Assembly (NCBI GenBank): GCA_015039365.1
Contig: WION01000760.1
Coordinates: 1-21,031, forward strand
DNA: 21,031 nucleotides
Reading direction: 5' to 3'
Origin: Amanita rubescens
Taxonomy: Eukaryota; Basidiomycota; Agaricomycetes; Agaricales; Amanitaceae
This document shows positions 1 to 12,584 of the stretch, piece by piece (the first letter of the stretch is position 1; each line of letters begins with the position of its first letter). The notes beneath the pieces were generated by a model. The model saw only the letters and a program-made list of their open reading frames with translations, did not search any database and was not told the DNA's origin. Made by a program: the position numbers and the translations under genes.

Positions 1-1
1 T

Positions 2-2119
2 GCTACTCCAGCCACTTCAACGGTCGTCGAGGAAACCATCCCTCCGACCCCTTCCAGAGAGGAATCGCCCACGCCACTGCCAATTCCTCCTCCCATCTGT
101 ATGTTACATTATACGTCCATCGGTACAGAATGGCTCCCTATAATTCCTTCTGACGAGGAATTCATACCACGAGATGAAGATTCTTTATCTTCTAACTCGT
201 CTTATACCTTCCCACCATCGAACGCTTCTACGATAGAAGAACTAATGCGAAACGTCACAGATATGGGGAACGCCATTCCCCCTAATACTCCTGTGTCACT
301 TGAGATGCAGGAAATGGTAGCTCAAGTATTCGCCACCAGAGACCAAATGGTCATCACCTACGCACGCGGACCACGTCCCGATACTACCCCTGAAGATATC
401 CGGATCATGCGAGAAGGACTACTTATGTTTAACACCACCGCCTTTACTATGGGAATTCCTCCCATCAACGAAGAACTCGTAAACAACTACCTTGAAAGAG
501 CAAGGACCATTGCCGCCACTAATGCTGCAACCACTGCCGCCATCTCTGCTGCTGCTAATGCTGTCGCCGTCGAACTTGATGTTGTCACCGCTAACGCCAT
601 CACCGACGACGAGATCAATGAAAGACTTGTCAATCCCATCTCGATCCCTATTGTCTTCCCAGAAGACACCCCATCGCCAAGGCCCCTCTACACCCCGTTG
701 GATCTAATGAGGGAAACCCACGCTCGATCCATGAGCCCAGTGCCTAGACTTCCTGCCGAAGGACCCATTCCTAGGTTTCTATTTCAGCACGCTTCTGTCA
801 ATGACGACAATTTCAACGTACCCGCACCCGACATTCCCACCATAAACGTCATCTTGACGCATTACGCCATCCCCTCCTTCGTCGATCCGATAATTCGACG
901 AGCCTTTTACAGAATCTGGACGTTGTTCACGTCCTGGACCTTTGCCAACAACTATCTGTTCATCTTGAATAGATATGTTCGCCCTGATCTGATGGCCCTC
1001 GTCAACGTCATCATTAATCTCACCCGCCGGTTCCGAGAACCGCAACGCAATCGCTGGATCACTTTGATGATCTGGAATAATATTCATTGGTTTTGTGATC
1101 TACGAGGAGACGTATACCTCGAAGAAGCAACCTGTCTTACCACCGCCGGACATCGTCACCATTTCATCCAACCAACACGACAACCCGCTTTAGACACTGG
1201 CATGGCCTGGATGCACGGACGCCCTGTATTTCCCCGCACTCCCGTCAATGCCACGTTCGAACGAATTCGAACCCTTAGTGACCGACTCAACCCGATGATG
1301 ACCCCCGATGGTTGGGACATAACTATATTACGACAACTACAAACGACGATTAACAATCTCGTGTGGAGGCACGATCGTAACCCTAACAGACCCAATGCCA
1401 GTAACGAATACCAAGACGCCGCCGTCATCGCACTCCAAACAGGACATACAATTGAAGGACGCGATGTCCCTATCCTTGAAAACCCGACACGTCGCACCAT
1501 CTTTCACCTGCACGGACCTGATCCCTCAGCCGAACGATTGGTATCATTCGAACCGAATAACCTAGCCTTCGAGGGAGAAGACATCCCTGGAACTCAAGGT
1601 TGTTACATGTGTGGAGCCCCGCATCACACTACCGAACACCATCGACGACGAGAAATACGCCGAGGACCGGTACATGAGGAAACCCCGCCTCCCACTTATC
1701 CAGACGCTATAACACAATCGTCGCTGCCCACGCCGTTTGAACAAATCCCTGAAAGACGAATTTCTACCGCTTCGCCCGCTACTACTATCGATTCCGCCCA
1801 ACTCGAACAAGGCGAACCTTCCCCGCTTATCGAAAGAAGACGACGAGGGACAAATACTTGTCCTCCAGGCAACCGCTTCACTACTACTACTACTGGACCT
1901 CCACCATCACGACGAAACCTTGGAAACCGTCGAGGCCAATCCACACGAGGACAGTCGACACGACATGTCGCCACTATGACCGCCTCGAATACACGAGAAG
2001 AACGACCGACTCTTCAAGAACGTCTTACCGATAACCGTCGTCGCCGTCGTCACCCTTGGCAAGGAAACGAAGACTCTTACACCTATGACAGCGACGCCGA
2101 ACACAACCGTGACACGTAG
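2..2119 (+). CDS. Unrecognised 3'-terminal ORF of a plus-strand LTR element (5' end outside window)
   Basis: The frame is open from base 2, so the first ATG at 101 is probably internal and the gene starts before the window. From 101 it gives 672 residues. I recognise no domain. Visible parts are an acidic, serine-rich start, an Ala/Thr-rich helical stretch (about residues 135-165 from the 101 ATG), a central aromatic-rich region, one CX2C-type metal-knuckle-like motif with several histidines (CYMCGAPHHTTEHH, near 1600-1640), and an Arg/Thr/Pro-rich basic tail. The ORF ends 58 bp before an LTR with a polypurine tract between them, so it is the last ORF of that element. It has no protease, RT, RNase H or integrase motif. 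It could be a Gag-like protein of a non-autonomous element or an extra ORF in the env position; the sequence cannot decide. No clear transmembrane segment is seen. Confidence 0.6.
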   Translation, partial: ATPATSTVVEETIPPTPSREESPTPLPIPPPICMLHYTSIGTEWLPIIPSDEEFIPRDEDSLSSNSSYTFPPSNASTIEELMRNVTDMGNAIPPNTPVSLEMQEMVAQVFATRDQMVITYARGPRPDTTPEDIRIMREGLLMFNTTAFTMGIPPINEELVNNYLERARTIAATNAATTAAISAAANAVAVELDVVTANAITDDEINERLVNPISIPIVFPEDTPSPRPLYTPLDLMRETHARSMSPVPRLPAEGPIPRFLFQHASVNDDNFNVPAPDIPTINVILTHYAIPSFVDPIIRRAFYRIWTLFTSWTFANNYLFILNRYVRPDLMALVNVIINLTRRFREPQRNRWITLMIWNNIHWFCDLRGDVYLEEATCLTTAGHRHHFIQPTRQPALDTGMAWMHGRPVFPRTPVNATFERIRTLSDRLNPMMTPDGWDITILRQLQTTINNLVWRHDRNPNRPNASNEYQDAAVIALQTGHTIEGRDVPILENPTRRTIFHLHGPDPSAERLVSFEPNNLAFEGEDIPGTQGCYMCGAPHHTTEHHRRREIRRGPVHEETPPPTYPDAITQSSLPTPFEQIPERRISTASPATTIDSAQLEQGEPSPLIERRRRGTNTCPPGNRFTTTTTGPPPSRRNLGNRRGQSTRGQSTRHVATMTASNTREERPTLQERLTDNRRRRRHPWQGNEDSYTYDSDAEHNRDT

Positions 2120-2163
2120 TCACAAATTATTTCAATATTCGGTGAATATTGGACTTCGTATGT

Positions 2164-2173
2164 AGGAGAAGGG
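2164..2173 (+). promoter_or_regulatory. Polypurine tract of the plus-strand LTR element
   Basis: AGGAGAAGGG is an all-purine run ending three bases before the TGTTAC start of the LTR. This is the expected place for the plus-strand DNA primer of an LTR retrotransposon and it fixes the element's orientation as plus. Confidence 0.6.
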
Positions 2174-2290
2174 CTATGTTACAAACGTACGTCATGGCCT
2201 ATCTTTTCTTATCTTATCATCCCTCCTATGTCGTTATTTGCATATGCGTTCCTTCCGGAACATTCATCGTTTATCATATGCCAACTATCT

Positions 2291-2362
2291 TTATCACATG
2301 TATGTTCGTTTTCACATGTTAACCGTTTCATTATCACATGCAACCGTTTTCATTATCACATG
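2291..2362 (+). promoter_or_regulatory. Cluster of TCACATG repeats in LTR U3
   Basis: TTATCACATG occurs at 2291-2300 and 2331-2340 and again at 2353-2362, with a fourth TCACATG at 2312-2318. The last two copies lie in near-tandem units of about 22 bp. CATATG also occurs at 2240 and 2275. Position upstream of the TATA box suggests protein-binding sites for an unknown factor; the CACATG core resembles an E-box. Confidence 0.4.
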
Positions 2363-2399
2363 CATATATACTTACCATATTTACGTATGTACTCTGTAC

Positions 2400-2407
2400 T
2401 ATATAAA
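2400..2407 (+). promoter_or_regulatory. TATA box of the LTR
   Basis: TATATAAA lies roughly midway through the LTR, followed after 15 bp by a 7-bp hairpin. This is the usual arrangement of a U3/R boundary. Confidence 0.5.
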
Positions 2408-2597
2408 TCACGCAAATATACGACTAGACCTTAGTCTAGTTTTAACAGTCAAAATCTGTCTCGTTATCGTCTAAGTTCCCTTGAGGACTTATCCGATAAC
2501 ACTCTTATACTTTGAACGTTCTTAAGTGCCGGAACTCCCTTGAGGAACCTACGGTACCTGATAGGCTTGACTTATCAGTGAACGAACAAACGTAACA

Positions 2598-4142
2598 CCA
2601 ACATTTCTCCGCTTTCAACGACAATTTGTACCGCTTTAATTTTTCTAAGATTTGATTCACATGTAGTTTATGCGTCTCTTCATCTTTAGAGTACACCAAT
2701 ATGTCATCCATGTATATCACCACCCATCCTTCCACTATTTCCTCTCTAAATATGTCATTCATCATCGTTTGAAAGGTTGCCGGTGAATTCGTGAGTCCAA
2801 AGAACATTACTAACGGCTCAAACAACCCTCTATTCGTTCTGAATGCCGCCTTCCACTCATCTCCTTCCTTTATCCGTATGTTATTGTACCCCCACCGGAT
2901 GTCCATCTTCGAGAATACTTTTGCGTGACTAAGTTGATCCGCTAGTTCAGATATCAGTGGTAATGGATATCTGTTCTTTATCATCATCTCGTTCAGTTTT
3001 CGGTAATCTTGTACCGGCCTCAACTTCCCATCCTTCTTTTTAATGAAGAAGAACGGCGATGCCATCAGGGATTTGCTGGTTCTTATCCGCCCTGTTTCTA
3101 GGTTATCTTTCAGGAACGCATCTAATTGCTCTTGTTCCTCTTTATTCAGTGGGTAGATCTTACAATCCACCGCTTGGGCGCCAGGCACCAACTCGATCGC
3201 GTGATCCCATCTTCCTCGTTTTGGCAGTTCATCAAACGTCTCCTTGTCAAACACTTCTCGGTGACTTAAATAATGAGCGGGTACGATATCTTTCACATCG
3301 CGTTTTATTTGATTTGCTACCGCTATTTCAGTTGCCGTGGTTGCGTGAGCTCTTATTCCCCAACTCGTCTCTTCGTTCTCCATTACCACTAACAATCTAT
3401 CTCCCTCCTCCCACTCATGTGTTCCACTGGTCTCGTCATTGCCCTCAGTGTCTATAGTGTCGTCGTCCTCTCCTTCTACGTGGCATGTACCTGGGCAATT
3501 TTTCATAAGGAGTGAGCCCGTCTTCCAGTTCACGATCGGATTATGATGTCTTAACCAATCGTGTCCTAAGTATATGTCAAGCTTTCCGAGCGCAGATACG
3601 CCGAATTCAAACACTTCGTAGTGAGTCCCTACTTGCAGTTTTAATTGTACCATCTCCTTTAACGCTCCCCCTAAGTTCGGCGTGCCGTCGGCATTATAGA
3701 CGGGGATGGGTCGGTCTAGGCGGCGTGTATTAAGATTATGTTGTCGTACAAATTTTTCGTTAATGCAAGAGCCCGTGCATCCCGAGTCGACGAGTATCTC
3801 TACCTTATGTCTTTGAAAGGTATCGAGTGTGGTGATCACGCCGCTGACCGTTATTTGGTTCTTTCCTCTCCCCCGTACATAACGTTCCTTCGTCTTTAAA
3901 TTTTGCAAATGCCACAATGCATTTTTTTCCGTCATTCCGTTCAACGCATTCACCGTTTCTGCTGTCGCTTCCCTTTCTCTCGTCTTATGTACCCATTGTT
4001 TTAGACTTTGCACCGCTATTTCTTCTGGTTGTTCCCACACCCTTCTCACCATCCACGGTCCCTTCCACGTCTCTAATTTGTCCTTTTTTGTCGTTATCTT
4101 TTTGTTCCTCCATTTATGTTCTAACCCTCTGAGTTCGTACAT
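2598..4142 (-). pseudogene. pol: gypsy pol: protease and reverse transcriptase, broken by LTR insertion
   Basis: From the ATG at 4142 there are 515 codons before the inserted LTR, but the frame is open further upstream into gag, so translation probably enters by frameshift rather than at this ATG. A retropepsin-like active site DSGCTGS starts at residue 119. Reverse transcriptase follows with LRPVQDYRKLN, the FFGLTNSPATFQ block and the catalytic YMDD at residues 477-480. The reading frame then stops making sense after KAEKC: the next 31 residues before the TAA at 2505 are antisense LTR. RNase H and integrase are missing here. The copy cannot make a complete polyprotein, although the portion present shows no other frameshift, so the insertion may be fairly recent. 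Confidence 0.88.
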
Positions 4143-4208
4143 AATGCAATCGATATTCAGTTTAGAATCTTCGTATTGTACATCAGGGGTCGTAACATAA
4201 CGTTCTTC

Positions 4209-6188
<1,980 letters not shown>

Positions 6189-6236
6189 CTTTTTTTTCAT
6201 TCCATTTATTTCTGTTCTTTACTTGAAGAATCTTCT

Positions 6237-6410
6237 GTTGGAATGCAAGGAAAGGCCATGCTTGCCTAGCCCAACATGTTGACTATAAGTCTGGTATAGA
6301 ACCAAGGCCTGGTAGCTCAGTGGTTAGAGCACCTGGTATATGTCCAAGGAGGTCTTGGGTTCAATCCCCAGTCAGGCCACTTCTTTTCGAGGTCACACGA
6401 TTTGCCCAAC
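6237..6410 (+). mobile_element. 174-bp tRNA-containing insertion (SINE-like) with 7-bp target duplication
   Basis: Copy B of the flanking repeat (19674-19850) lacks this segment and so serves as the empty site. The insertion is bordered by ATCTTCT at 6230-6236 and 6411-6417, a clean 7-bp target duplication. It holds 69 bp of leader, a 73-nt tRNA-like core in plus orientation and 32 bp of tail. The ends also show a short inverted match, GTTGG at 6237-6241 and CCAAC at 6406-6410. A tRNA-headed SINE would normally begin at the tRNA, so the long leader is odd. A small DNA element that captured a tRNA is the alternative. Confidence 0.7.
6306..6378 (+). tRNA. tRNA-like domain, probably not a working tRNA gene
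   Basis: A 73-nt cloverleaf can be drawn. Acceptor stem GGCCTGG with TCAGGCC (one G-U), D arm GCTC/GAGC, T arm TTGGG-TTCAATC-CCCAG. The A box (TAGCTCAGTGGTTAGAGC) and B box (GGTTCAATCCC) are near consensus, so polymerase III could initiate here. The anticodon stem CCTGG/CCAAG has a mismatch, and loop position 33 is A instead of the near-invariant U, with TAT in the anticodon place. I therefore read it as a tRNA-derived promoter module inside a mobile insertion. Confidence 0.6.
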
Positions 6411-6703
6411 ATCTTCTACTGTATGATTAGAGTCTGAGTTTTTTATTTGTATTTGAAAGTTTGACAATATGAGTAAAACCCTTGACTTCCATATAGAGAC
6501 TTGTGGCTACACCTTTTGTGATAAAACAATCACAAAATATGCCACTGATCATAACAGGCTGCCAGAAGTCCATGAGAAGCCAATTTCATGTGTTTTGCCT
6601 TGCCAATTTTGCAGACAATTTCAATACTTTGCCTGTACAATCACACCTAATTTGTTCATCACATCAATCTTTATAATATGCTCTACTTAGTGCTTAACAC
6701 AAT

Positions 6704-7273
6704 ATGTTTACTAGTAAGCATCAGAAACCTCATACATGTCAAAACTCAGGCCAATTCTGTCATTATCATCACCCTCACCATCCCAATTTTGTTCATCTGT
6801 CAATCCACTTACCTCAGCTTCCTCAACTGGCATCATTGATTTGTACTGCATGCTCCATTCTGGACTTGGCTAATATGGGCCACCAGCCATTTTTTTTGAT
6901 CTTACCCAACTTGGTAGATGATCAACATGCTGCACTGCAAAAGTAATCTGTGTTGCATCCAGAAACTCTTCAACTGATTCTGCCAACTGATTATGAATAT
7001 CTACCAGGTGAGAGCCCACTCAATAAGGTTATAGACTCAGCACATATGTACATCTTCCCTTGTTATTTTGATGAGTTGTGGCAAGGTTTCAGGCTGATTG
7101 AAATTCTGCAACTGGAGACAAATGCATTTGAGACAATATTGTATGGTGCTGAACCCTTGATGTTCTTCATAAATTTTGTGAACAACTATAGAAATACTTC
7201 TCTGTGGGCTTCAGACTACCAATGTTGCCTTTGCCCCTGCACTGGTACCATGAAAAGGTCAAACTTTGTATAA
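6704..7273 (+). pseudogene. Decayed ORF, function unknown
   Basis: One frame runs from an ATG at 6704 to a stop at 7273, broken only by a TAA at 6944. The second half (ETNAFETILYGAEPLMFF around 7110-7170) reads like real protein, but I recognise no family. The region contains no CpG, as expected for old, methylated and mutated repeats. It could be a remnant of a transposon gene or chance. Low confidence. Confidence 0.2.
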
Positions 7274-8080
7274 ACTTTAGGGAACAAGAGGGGTTGGGCA
7301 AACCCCAGGGTTTTTATGGGGAGTTTTGGAGGGACAGGGGGGCTTGACCCTTCACTGTATATCAGGCTCAAGAGATGAAATCTGATGGAGGCTGCCAAGG
7401 CAAGAATGGTGCATTGGGTACAAGATTGAGGGCAAGGGGGTAACAGGCACTTTGGCAAGCTCGAGAGTTGAGTGTGTGGGCCAAGGCTTCATCAGCAATC
7501 CCAGTTTTTGATGGGAGTGCACTGCTTTTTGATGAGTTGACCCGAGCAGACCCGAGTGCTCCAGATATCCAACTGGTTCTCCCCAGAGCTCATGAATACT
7601 CCCCACCTTGGCATTCTCCTCCTGAATATTCCCTGCCTCCACATTCTCCTCCTGGTCACTCAGGAGCACCAATCATGTCTCCAGAGTTTAACCCCCACTG
7701 GGATTGCTACATATTAAGTATCAACTAAGTATATACTAAAGTGGTATTCATATTTCTCAATATTAAGCTACCAGACAAGTGACAATTCCCATACACAACC
7801 ATAGTGCGACGAAGTTTGCTTCAATAATCCACCAAGTCCACTGTTTGTATTTATTTGGCCAATGTTCAACTTCCTTCTTAATACATCGCCAAACAAACTT
7901 CTAACTCATCGTCTCCCATGATGTCTCCCATGATCGTTCATCCTGCTTGGTGTGAAGGTGCTGCTTCAGAGGTGCAGAAATGTACCACACTGGGTGGAGC
8001 CAACATGCCACTGAAGCAGTGGCTGAATGTCTGGAAGCTTCTCTGACTTGTTGTCAGAGTTGTCGAGTCGTCCAACCCCC
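7274..8080. other. Stretch without a convincing gene
   Basis: ORFs here are short, overlap in antisense and lack recognisable domains. One plus-strand frame (7468-7728) has a proline/serine-rich run with repeated HSPP-type motifs. Near 7911-7935 TCTCCCATGAT is repeated twice in tandem. I see no RNA gene, splice pattern or mobile-element ends. Confidence 0.4.
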
Positions 8081-9408
8081 ATCCCCACTGAGGCTCGTCT
8101 CAGCACCCATAGGCTCGTCTCAGCACCCTTAGGCTTGTCTCAGCACCCCCAGGCTCATCTCAGCATCCCTAGGCTCATCCCACCATCCCCAGGCTCGTCT
8201 CAGCACCCCCAGGCTCACCCCACCATCCTCAGGCTCGTCTCAGCATCCCCAGGCTCATCTCAGCACCCTTAGGCTTGTCTCAGCACCCCCTGCTTCGTCT
8301 CAGCATCCCCAGGCTCGTCTCAGCACCCTTAGGCTTGTCTTAGCACCCTTAGGTTCGTCTCAACACCCCCTTCTTCGTCTCAGCATCCCTAGGCTCATCT
8401 CAGTACCCCCAGGTTCGTCTCAGCATCCCCAGGTTCGTCTCAGCACCCTTGGTCTCACCCCACCATCCCCAGGCTCGTCTCAGCACCCCCTGCTTCGTCT
8501 CTGCATCCCCAGGCTCGTCTCTGCATCCCCAGGCTCGTCTCTGCATCCCCAGGCTCGTCTCTGCATCCCCAGGCTCGTCTCTGCATCCCCAGGCTCATCT
8601 CTGCATCCCCAGGCTCGTCTCTGCATCCCCAGGCTCGTCTCAGCACCCTTAGGCTCGCCTCAGCATCCCCAGGTTCGTCTCAGCACCCTTAGGCTCTCCT
8701 CAGCATCCCCAGGTTCGTCTCAGCACCCTTAGGCTCGTCTCAGCACCCCCAGGTTCATCTCAGCACCCTTAGTCTCACCCCACCATCCCCAGGCTCGTCT
8801 CAGCACCCTTAGGCTCGTCTCAGCACCCTTAGGCTCGTCTCAGCACCCTTAGGCTCGTCTCAGCACCCCCTTCTTCGTCTCAGCATCCCTAGGCTCGTCT
8901 CAGTACCCCCAGGTTCATCTCTCGTCTCAGCACCCTTAGGCTCGCCTCAGCATCCCCAGGTTTGTCTCAGCACCCTTAGGCTCATCTCTGCATCCTCAGG
9001 CTCGTCTCAGCACCCTTAGGCTCGTCTCTGCATCCCCAGGCTCGTCTCAGCACCCTTAGGCTCGTCTCTGCATCCCCAGGCTCGTCTCAGCACCCTTAGG
9101 CTCGTCTCTGCATCCTCAGGCTCGTCTCAGCACCCTTAGGCTCGTCTCAGCATCCCCAGGCTCGTCTCAGCACCCTTAGGCTTGTCTCTGCATCCCCAGG
9201 CTCGTCTCTGCATCCCTAGGCTCGTCTCAGCATCCCCAGCTTTGTCTCATCCCCAGGCTCATTGTCTCTGCATCCCCAGGCTCGTCTCAGCACCCCTAGG
9301 CTCATCTCAGCACCCCCTGCTTCGTCTCAGCATCCCCAGGCTCGTCTCAGCCCCCTTAGGCTTGTCTCGCCATCCCTAGGCTTGTATCGCCATCCCCAGG
9401 CTCTCGGC
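8081..9408. repeat. Minisatellite, 20-bp unit, about 66 copies
   Basis: The unit is CTCGTCTCAGCACCCTTAGG with many point variants. The main second type is CTCGTCTCTGCATCCCCAGG. Around 8500-8640 the second type repeats by itself, while at about 8990-9180 the two types alternate, making a 40-bp higher-order unit. The plus strand is C-rich. Three copies make 60 bp, so the reading frame cycles and long low-complexity ORFs arise on both strands; I treat them as non-coding. The array lies between decayed sequence and the WDR5 gene's 3' side. Confidence 0.9.
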
Positions 9409-9898
9409 TTTTCTCATAGTACAGTACTGTTATTAGATTTGTAACTAGTTCATTAATAAAAAATAATCTTTTATTATAATCCTATGGTGTGAGAATGGAT
9501 TAACGACAACAATTGATGCAAATGTGTTGAATTTAGATGTATTACAGAGCTCTCCAGAGAGATGCAGGAATCAATACTTGATTCTGGAGTGCTATAAAAC
9601 CCAGGACCCATGCTACAGCAACTTCAGCACCTCAGCGAGCTCTGGAGTACTCCAGAGAGCTCCAGAGCAAACCCTGGAATTGCTGATGTTGGGCTCCAGG
9701 GTTTACTATCTATGTGATGCATGACCCAGGGACACATGCATTGCATCCGAGACACCTCAGGCTCCTGGCTGACCAAGATCTCATGCTTAGGCCACCGTTG
9801 AGCCATGAACATTCACAGCTCTACTGCTGCCAGCCTGAGAGACGTGATGATTACACAAAATAAATGATTATACACTAGCAATACAACGTCAACATACG
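9409..9898. other. Gene-free spacer 3' of the WDR5 gene
   Basis: No coding signal was found. An 18-bp perfect palindrome, CTCTGGAGTACTCCAGAG, lies at 9640-9657 among several related CTCCAGAG/CTCTGGAG words (9543-9670). The 3' UTR of the neighbouring minus-strand gene should occupy the right part. Confidence 0.4.
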
Positions 9899-11364
<1,466 letters not shown>

Positions 11365-11475
11365 AGGTTAGATATGATAGGCACGTCAAAGTTGGGAAAC
11401 ATAATATTGATTACGGTATCCAAATCCATTATCTTATCAACAAAATAAATGTATGTAGTAGATGATAATCCGAGA

Positions 11476-11866
11476 TCACTCCTCTAGATGAATCCGAACA
11501 TGTTGTCCTAAATTATCCCTTCTGCTGAACGACTTTCCACAGCCTTTGTGCGGGCAAACATGTGCTACGCGAGAGATCAGACAGCAACCAGGAAAGAGAC
11601 CTCATTTACGACTTACGCTTGTCGTCGGTATGAATACTCCTAACGTGCCTCTTCAAGTGCTCACCACGCACAAAGCATTTCCCACATCCGGGAACCATGC
11701 AGATAAACGTTCGCTCTTCAACAGGCGCGTCATCGTCCAAATCACTTGCTGCCGTCCTTCTTCTGCCCCTGCGACCACTAGGGGTCAATGCCACAATGTC
11801 AGTGACAGGAACGCCTTCTCCGATTCCTTCTCCCCCGCGCAGCACTGCCTTCATCTGTTCTTCCAT
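11476..11866 (-). pseudogene. C2H2 zinc-finger transcription factor, DNA-binding 3' part
   Basis: Two exons, 11866-11617 and 11564-11476, separated by a 52-nt GTAAGT...TAG intron. Finger 1 is CMVPGCGKCF...HLKRHVRSIH and finger 2 CPHKGCGKSFSRRDNLGQHVRIH. The spliced linker between them reads TDDKPHVC. The GEHLKRHVRS and SRRDNL helices are those of Msn2/Msn4-type stress regulators, which bind AGGGG-like sites. The reading frame opens at an ATG at 11866, but in the intact gene more N-terminal sequence should precede it. The minus-strand sequence upstream of 11866 is not convincing, whereas the expected piece appears on the plus strand next door. I therefore call the gene rearranged, although a short protein with both fingers could still be made. 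It lies 112 bp from the WDR5 start. Confidence 0.6.
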
Positions 11867-11871
11867 CCCTT

Positions 11872-12180
11872 GTGGTCACGTTTCCAAGTCCATCTGCGTC
11901 TCCTTCAATAGCCGATGAGCTGTCGACAACCGTTGTCAAAGGCAAAAGGGGACGGGGGAGAGGTAAAGGAAAGGCGAAGGGCAGGGCAGCCCGTGCATTG
12001 GCTATGGTCACTAGAGCAAGAGAAGAGCAAGACTCTTTGGAACTCATGTATCCTGATCTATCTGACGGAGATGGTCTTTCGATAGGGGGCGCATCTACCG
12101 AAGGTGCCAGTAGAACAAGGCGGGCCCCGCTACCTGTTCCTGTACCGAATTTGATTAAGAAGAGTCGCGGAAGAAAGGTA
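11872..12180 (+). pseudogene. Probable inverted internal segment of the zinc-finger gene
   Basis: The plus frame reads naturally as protein: a Ser/Pro start, a lysine/arginine/glycine-rich stretch, an acidic YPDLSDGDGLS patch, then PVPVPNLIKKSRGRKVP. From memory of basidiomycete Msn2-like regulators, a VPNL-KKSRGR-VP motif stands N-terminal of the two zinc fingers. Here it lies on the opposite strand to the fingers and to the upstream acidic part. The antisense reading is a Pro/Leu-rich run that looks artificial. An inversion of about 300 bp with ends near 11870 and 12180 explains this. The alternative is a chance open antisense frame. Confidence 0.45.
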
Positions 12181-12181
12181 C

Positions 12182-12574
12182 CATATGTTCCGATCGAGAT
12201 GGGATATATGCGTCGGAATCATCGTTCCCGGATTCATTCTCGCCCTCATCGTCGCTTCCGAAAACCAAGTCAAAATCGAAAGAGGCATTTTGCATCTTTT
12301 TCCGAGTACTTCTATGGGCATAATTATCCTCGGACCGGTTCACGCGCTGGCGCTTGACAGGGGTGGCCGTGGACGGCTCTATTTGATCCCTTCCTCGTTT
12401 CTGGCTCGACTTGCTCGAATCGCTAGTGCTTGGAGATCCACCCCTTGGTGCCAAATCTTGTTGATCTGTCCCAAAGATATCCGTGCCGGACAGAGTGTCA
12501 AAGGTTGACTGGTTATCCGAAGTAGACGGATAGTGAACGTCCTGTTGTTGCCCTCCAGTAAGCGCCTCTCCCAC
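12182..12574 (-). pseudogene. N-terminal/central part of the zinc-finger gene
   Basis: The minus frame encodes a polar, disordered stretch with STSDSSKSSQKRGRDQIEP, a basic patch (KRQRVNRSEDNYAHRSTRKK), then a strongly acidic patch (FGSDDEGENESGNDDSDAY), typical of a transcription-factor regulatory region. No in-frame ATG occurs before the patch; the first codon of the open stretch is GTG. Upstream the frame meets the stop at the duplication junction. The true 5' end therefore seems lost or rearranged. It stops making sense at about 12182, where the putative inversion begins. Confidence 0.45.
12355..12431. repeat. 77-bp direct duplication, copy 1 (inside zinc-finger gene)
   Basis: Identical to 12585-12661 except for one base (GTGGACGG here, GTGTACGG there). 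This copy lies in continuous coding-like sequence, so it is probably the original. Confidence 0.9.
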
Positions 12575-12584
12575 GCGGGCTGGG

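Larger units (their letters stand above)
2177..2597 (+). mobile_element. 3' LTR of the plus-strand retroelement, nested in gypsy pol
   Basis: The 421-bp segment starts TGTTACAAACGTACG and ends CGAACAAACGTAACA, so TGTTAC/GTAACA form matching inverted ends of the TG...CA type. The left side carries a polypurine tract and the last ORF of the element. The right side joins directly to the reverse transcriptase coding sequence of a minus-strand gypsy element at codon 515 (TGG). The target duplication should be CCAAC (2598-2602), but the partner copy lies outside the window. A TATA box lies about 220 bp in, and the preceding U3 part carries repeated TCACATG motifs. ACTAGAC-CTTA-GTCTAGT at 2423-2440 forms a 7-bp hairpin just after the TATA box. 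Confidence 0.72.
6190..6548 (-). repeat. Poly(A)-ended repeat, copy A, split by an insertion
   Basis: 6190-6236 and 6418-6548 together match 19674-19850 at about 96 percent by eye, in the same orientation. On the minus strand the unit ends AATAAATGGAATGAAAAAAAA: a polyadenylation signal 9 bp before an eight-A tail. This suggests a retroposed transcript end or the 3' end of a non-LTR element. In this copy the poly(A) end abuts the gypsy LTR and the other end runs into unrelated sequence at 6549. Confidence 0.7.

Noticed and set aside
2505..2597. Last 31 codons of the pol ORF as real protein
   Set aside because: They are antisense LTR sequence. The RT family alignment ends at KAEKC, exactly at the insertion point.
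6306..6378. Functional nuclear tRNA gene
   Set aside because: Anticodon stem mismatch, no U33, and location inside an insertion with target duplication.
7216..7672. Two overlapping minus-strand ORFs as a gene
   Set aside because: No domain, overlapping in different frames, no splice pattern joining them, in a CpG-free decayed stretch.
8027..9444. Several ORFs of 60-80 codons on both strands
   Set aside because: They arise from the 20-bp minisatellite, whose frames cycle every 60 bp; repetitive Ser/Pro/His products without domains.
9640..9657. 18-bp palindrome as a regulatory operator
   Set aside because: Surrounded by several imperfect versions of the same words, so probably local sequence duplication; nothing links it to a gene.
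12185..12508. Plus-strand ORF as a gene
   Set aside because: It is antisense to the Ser/acidic-rich zinc-finger coding sequence and has no features of its own.
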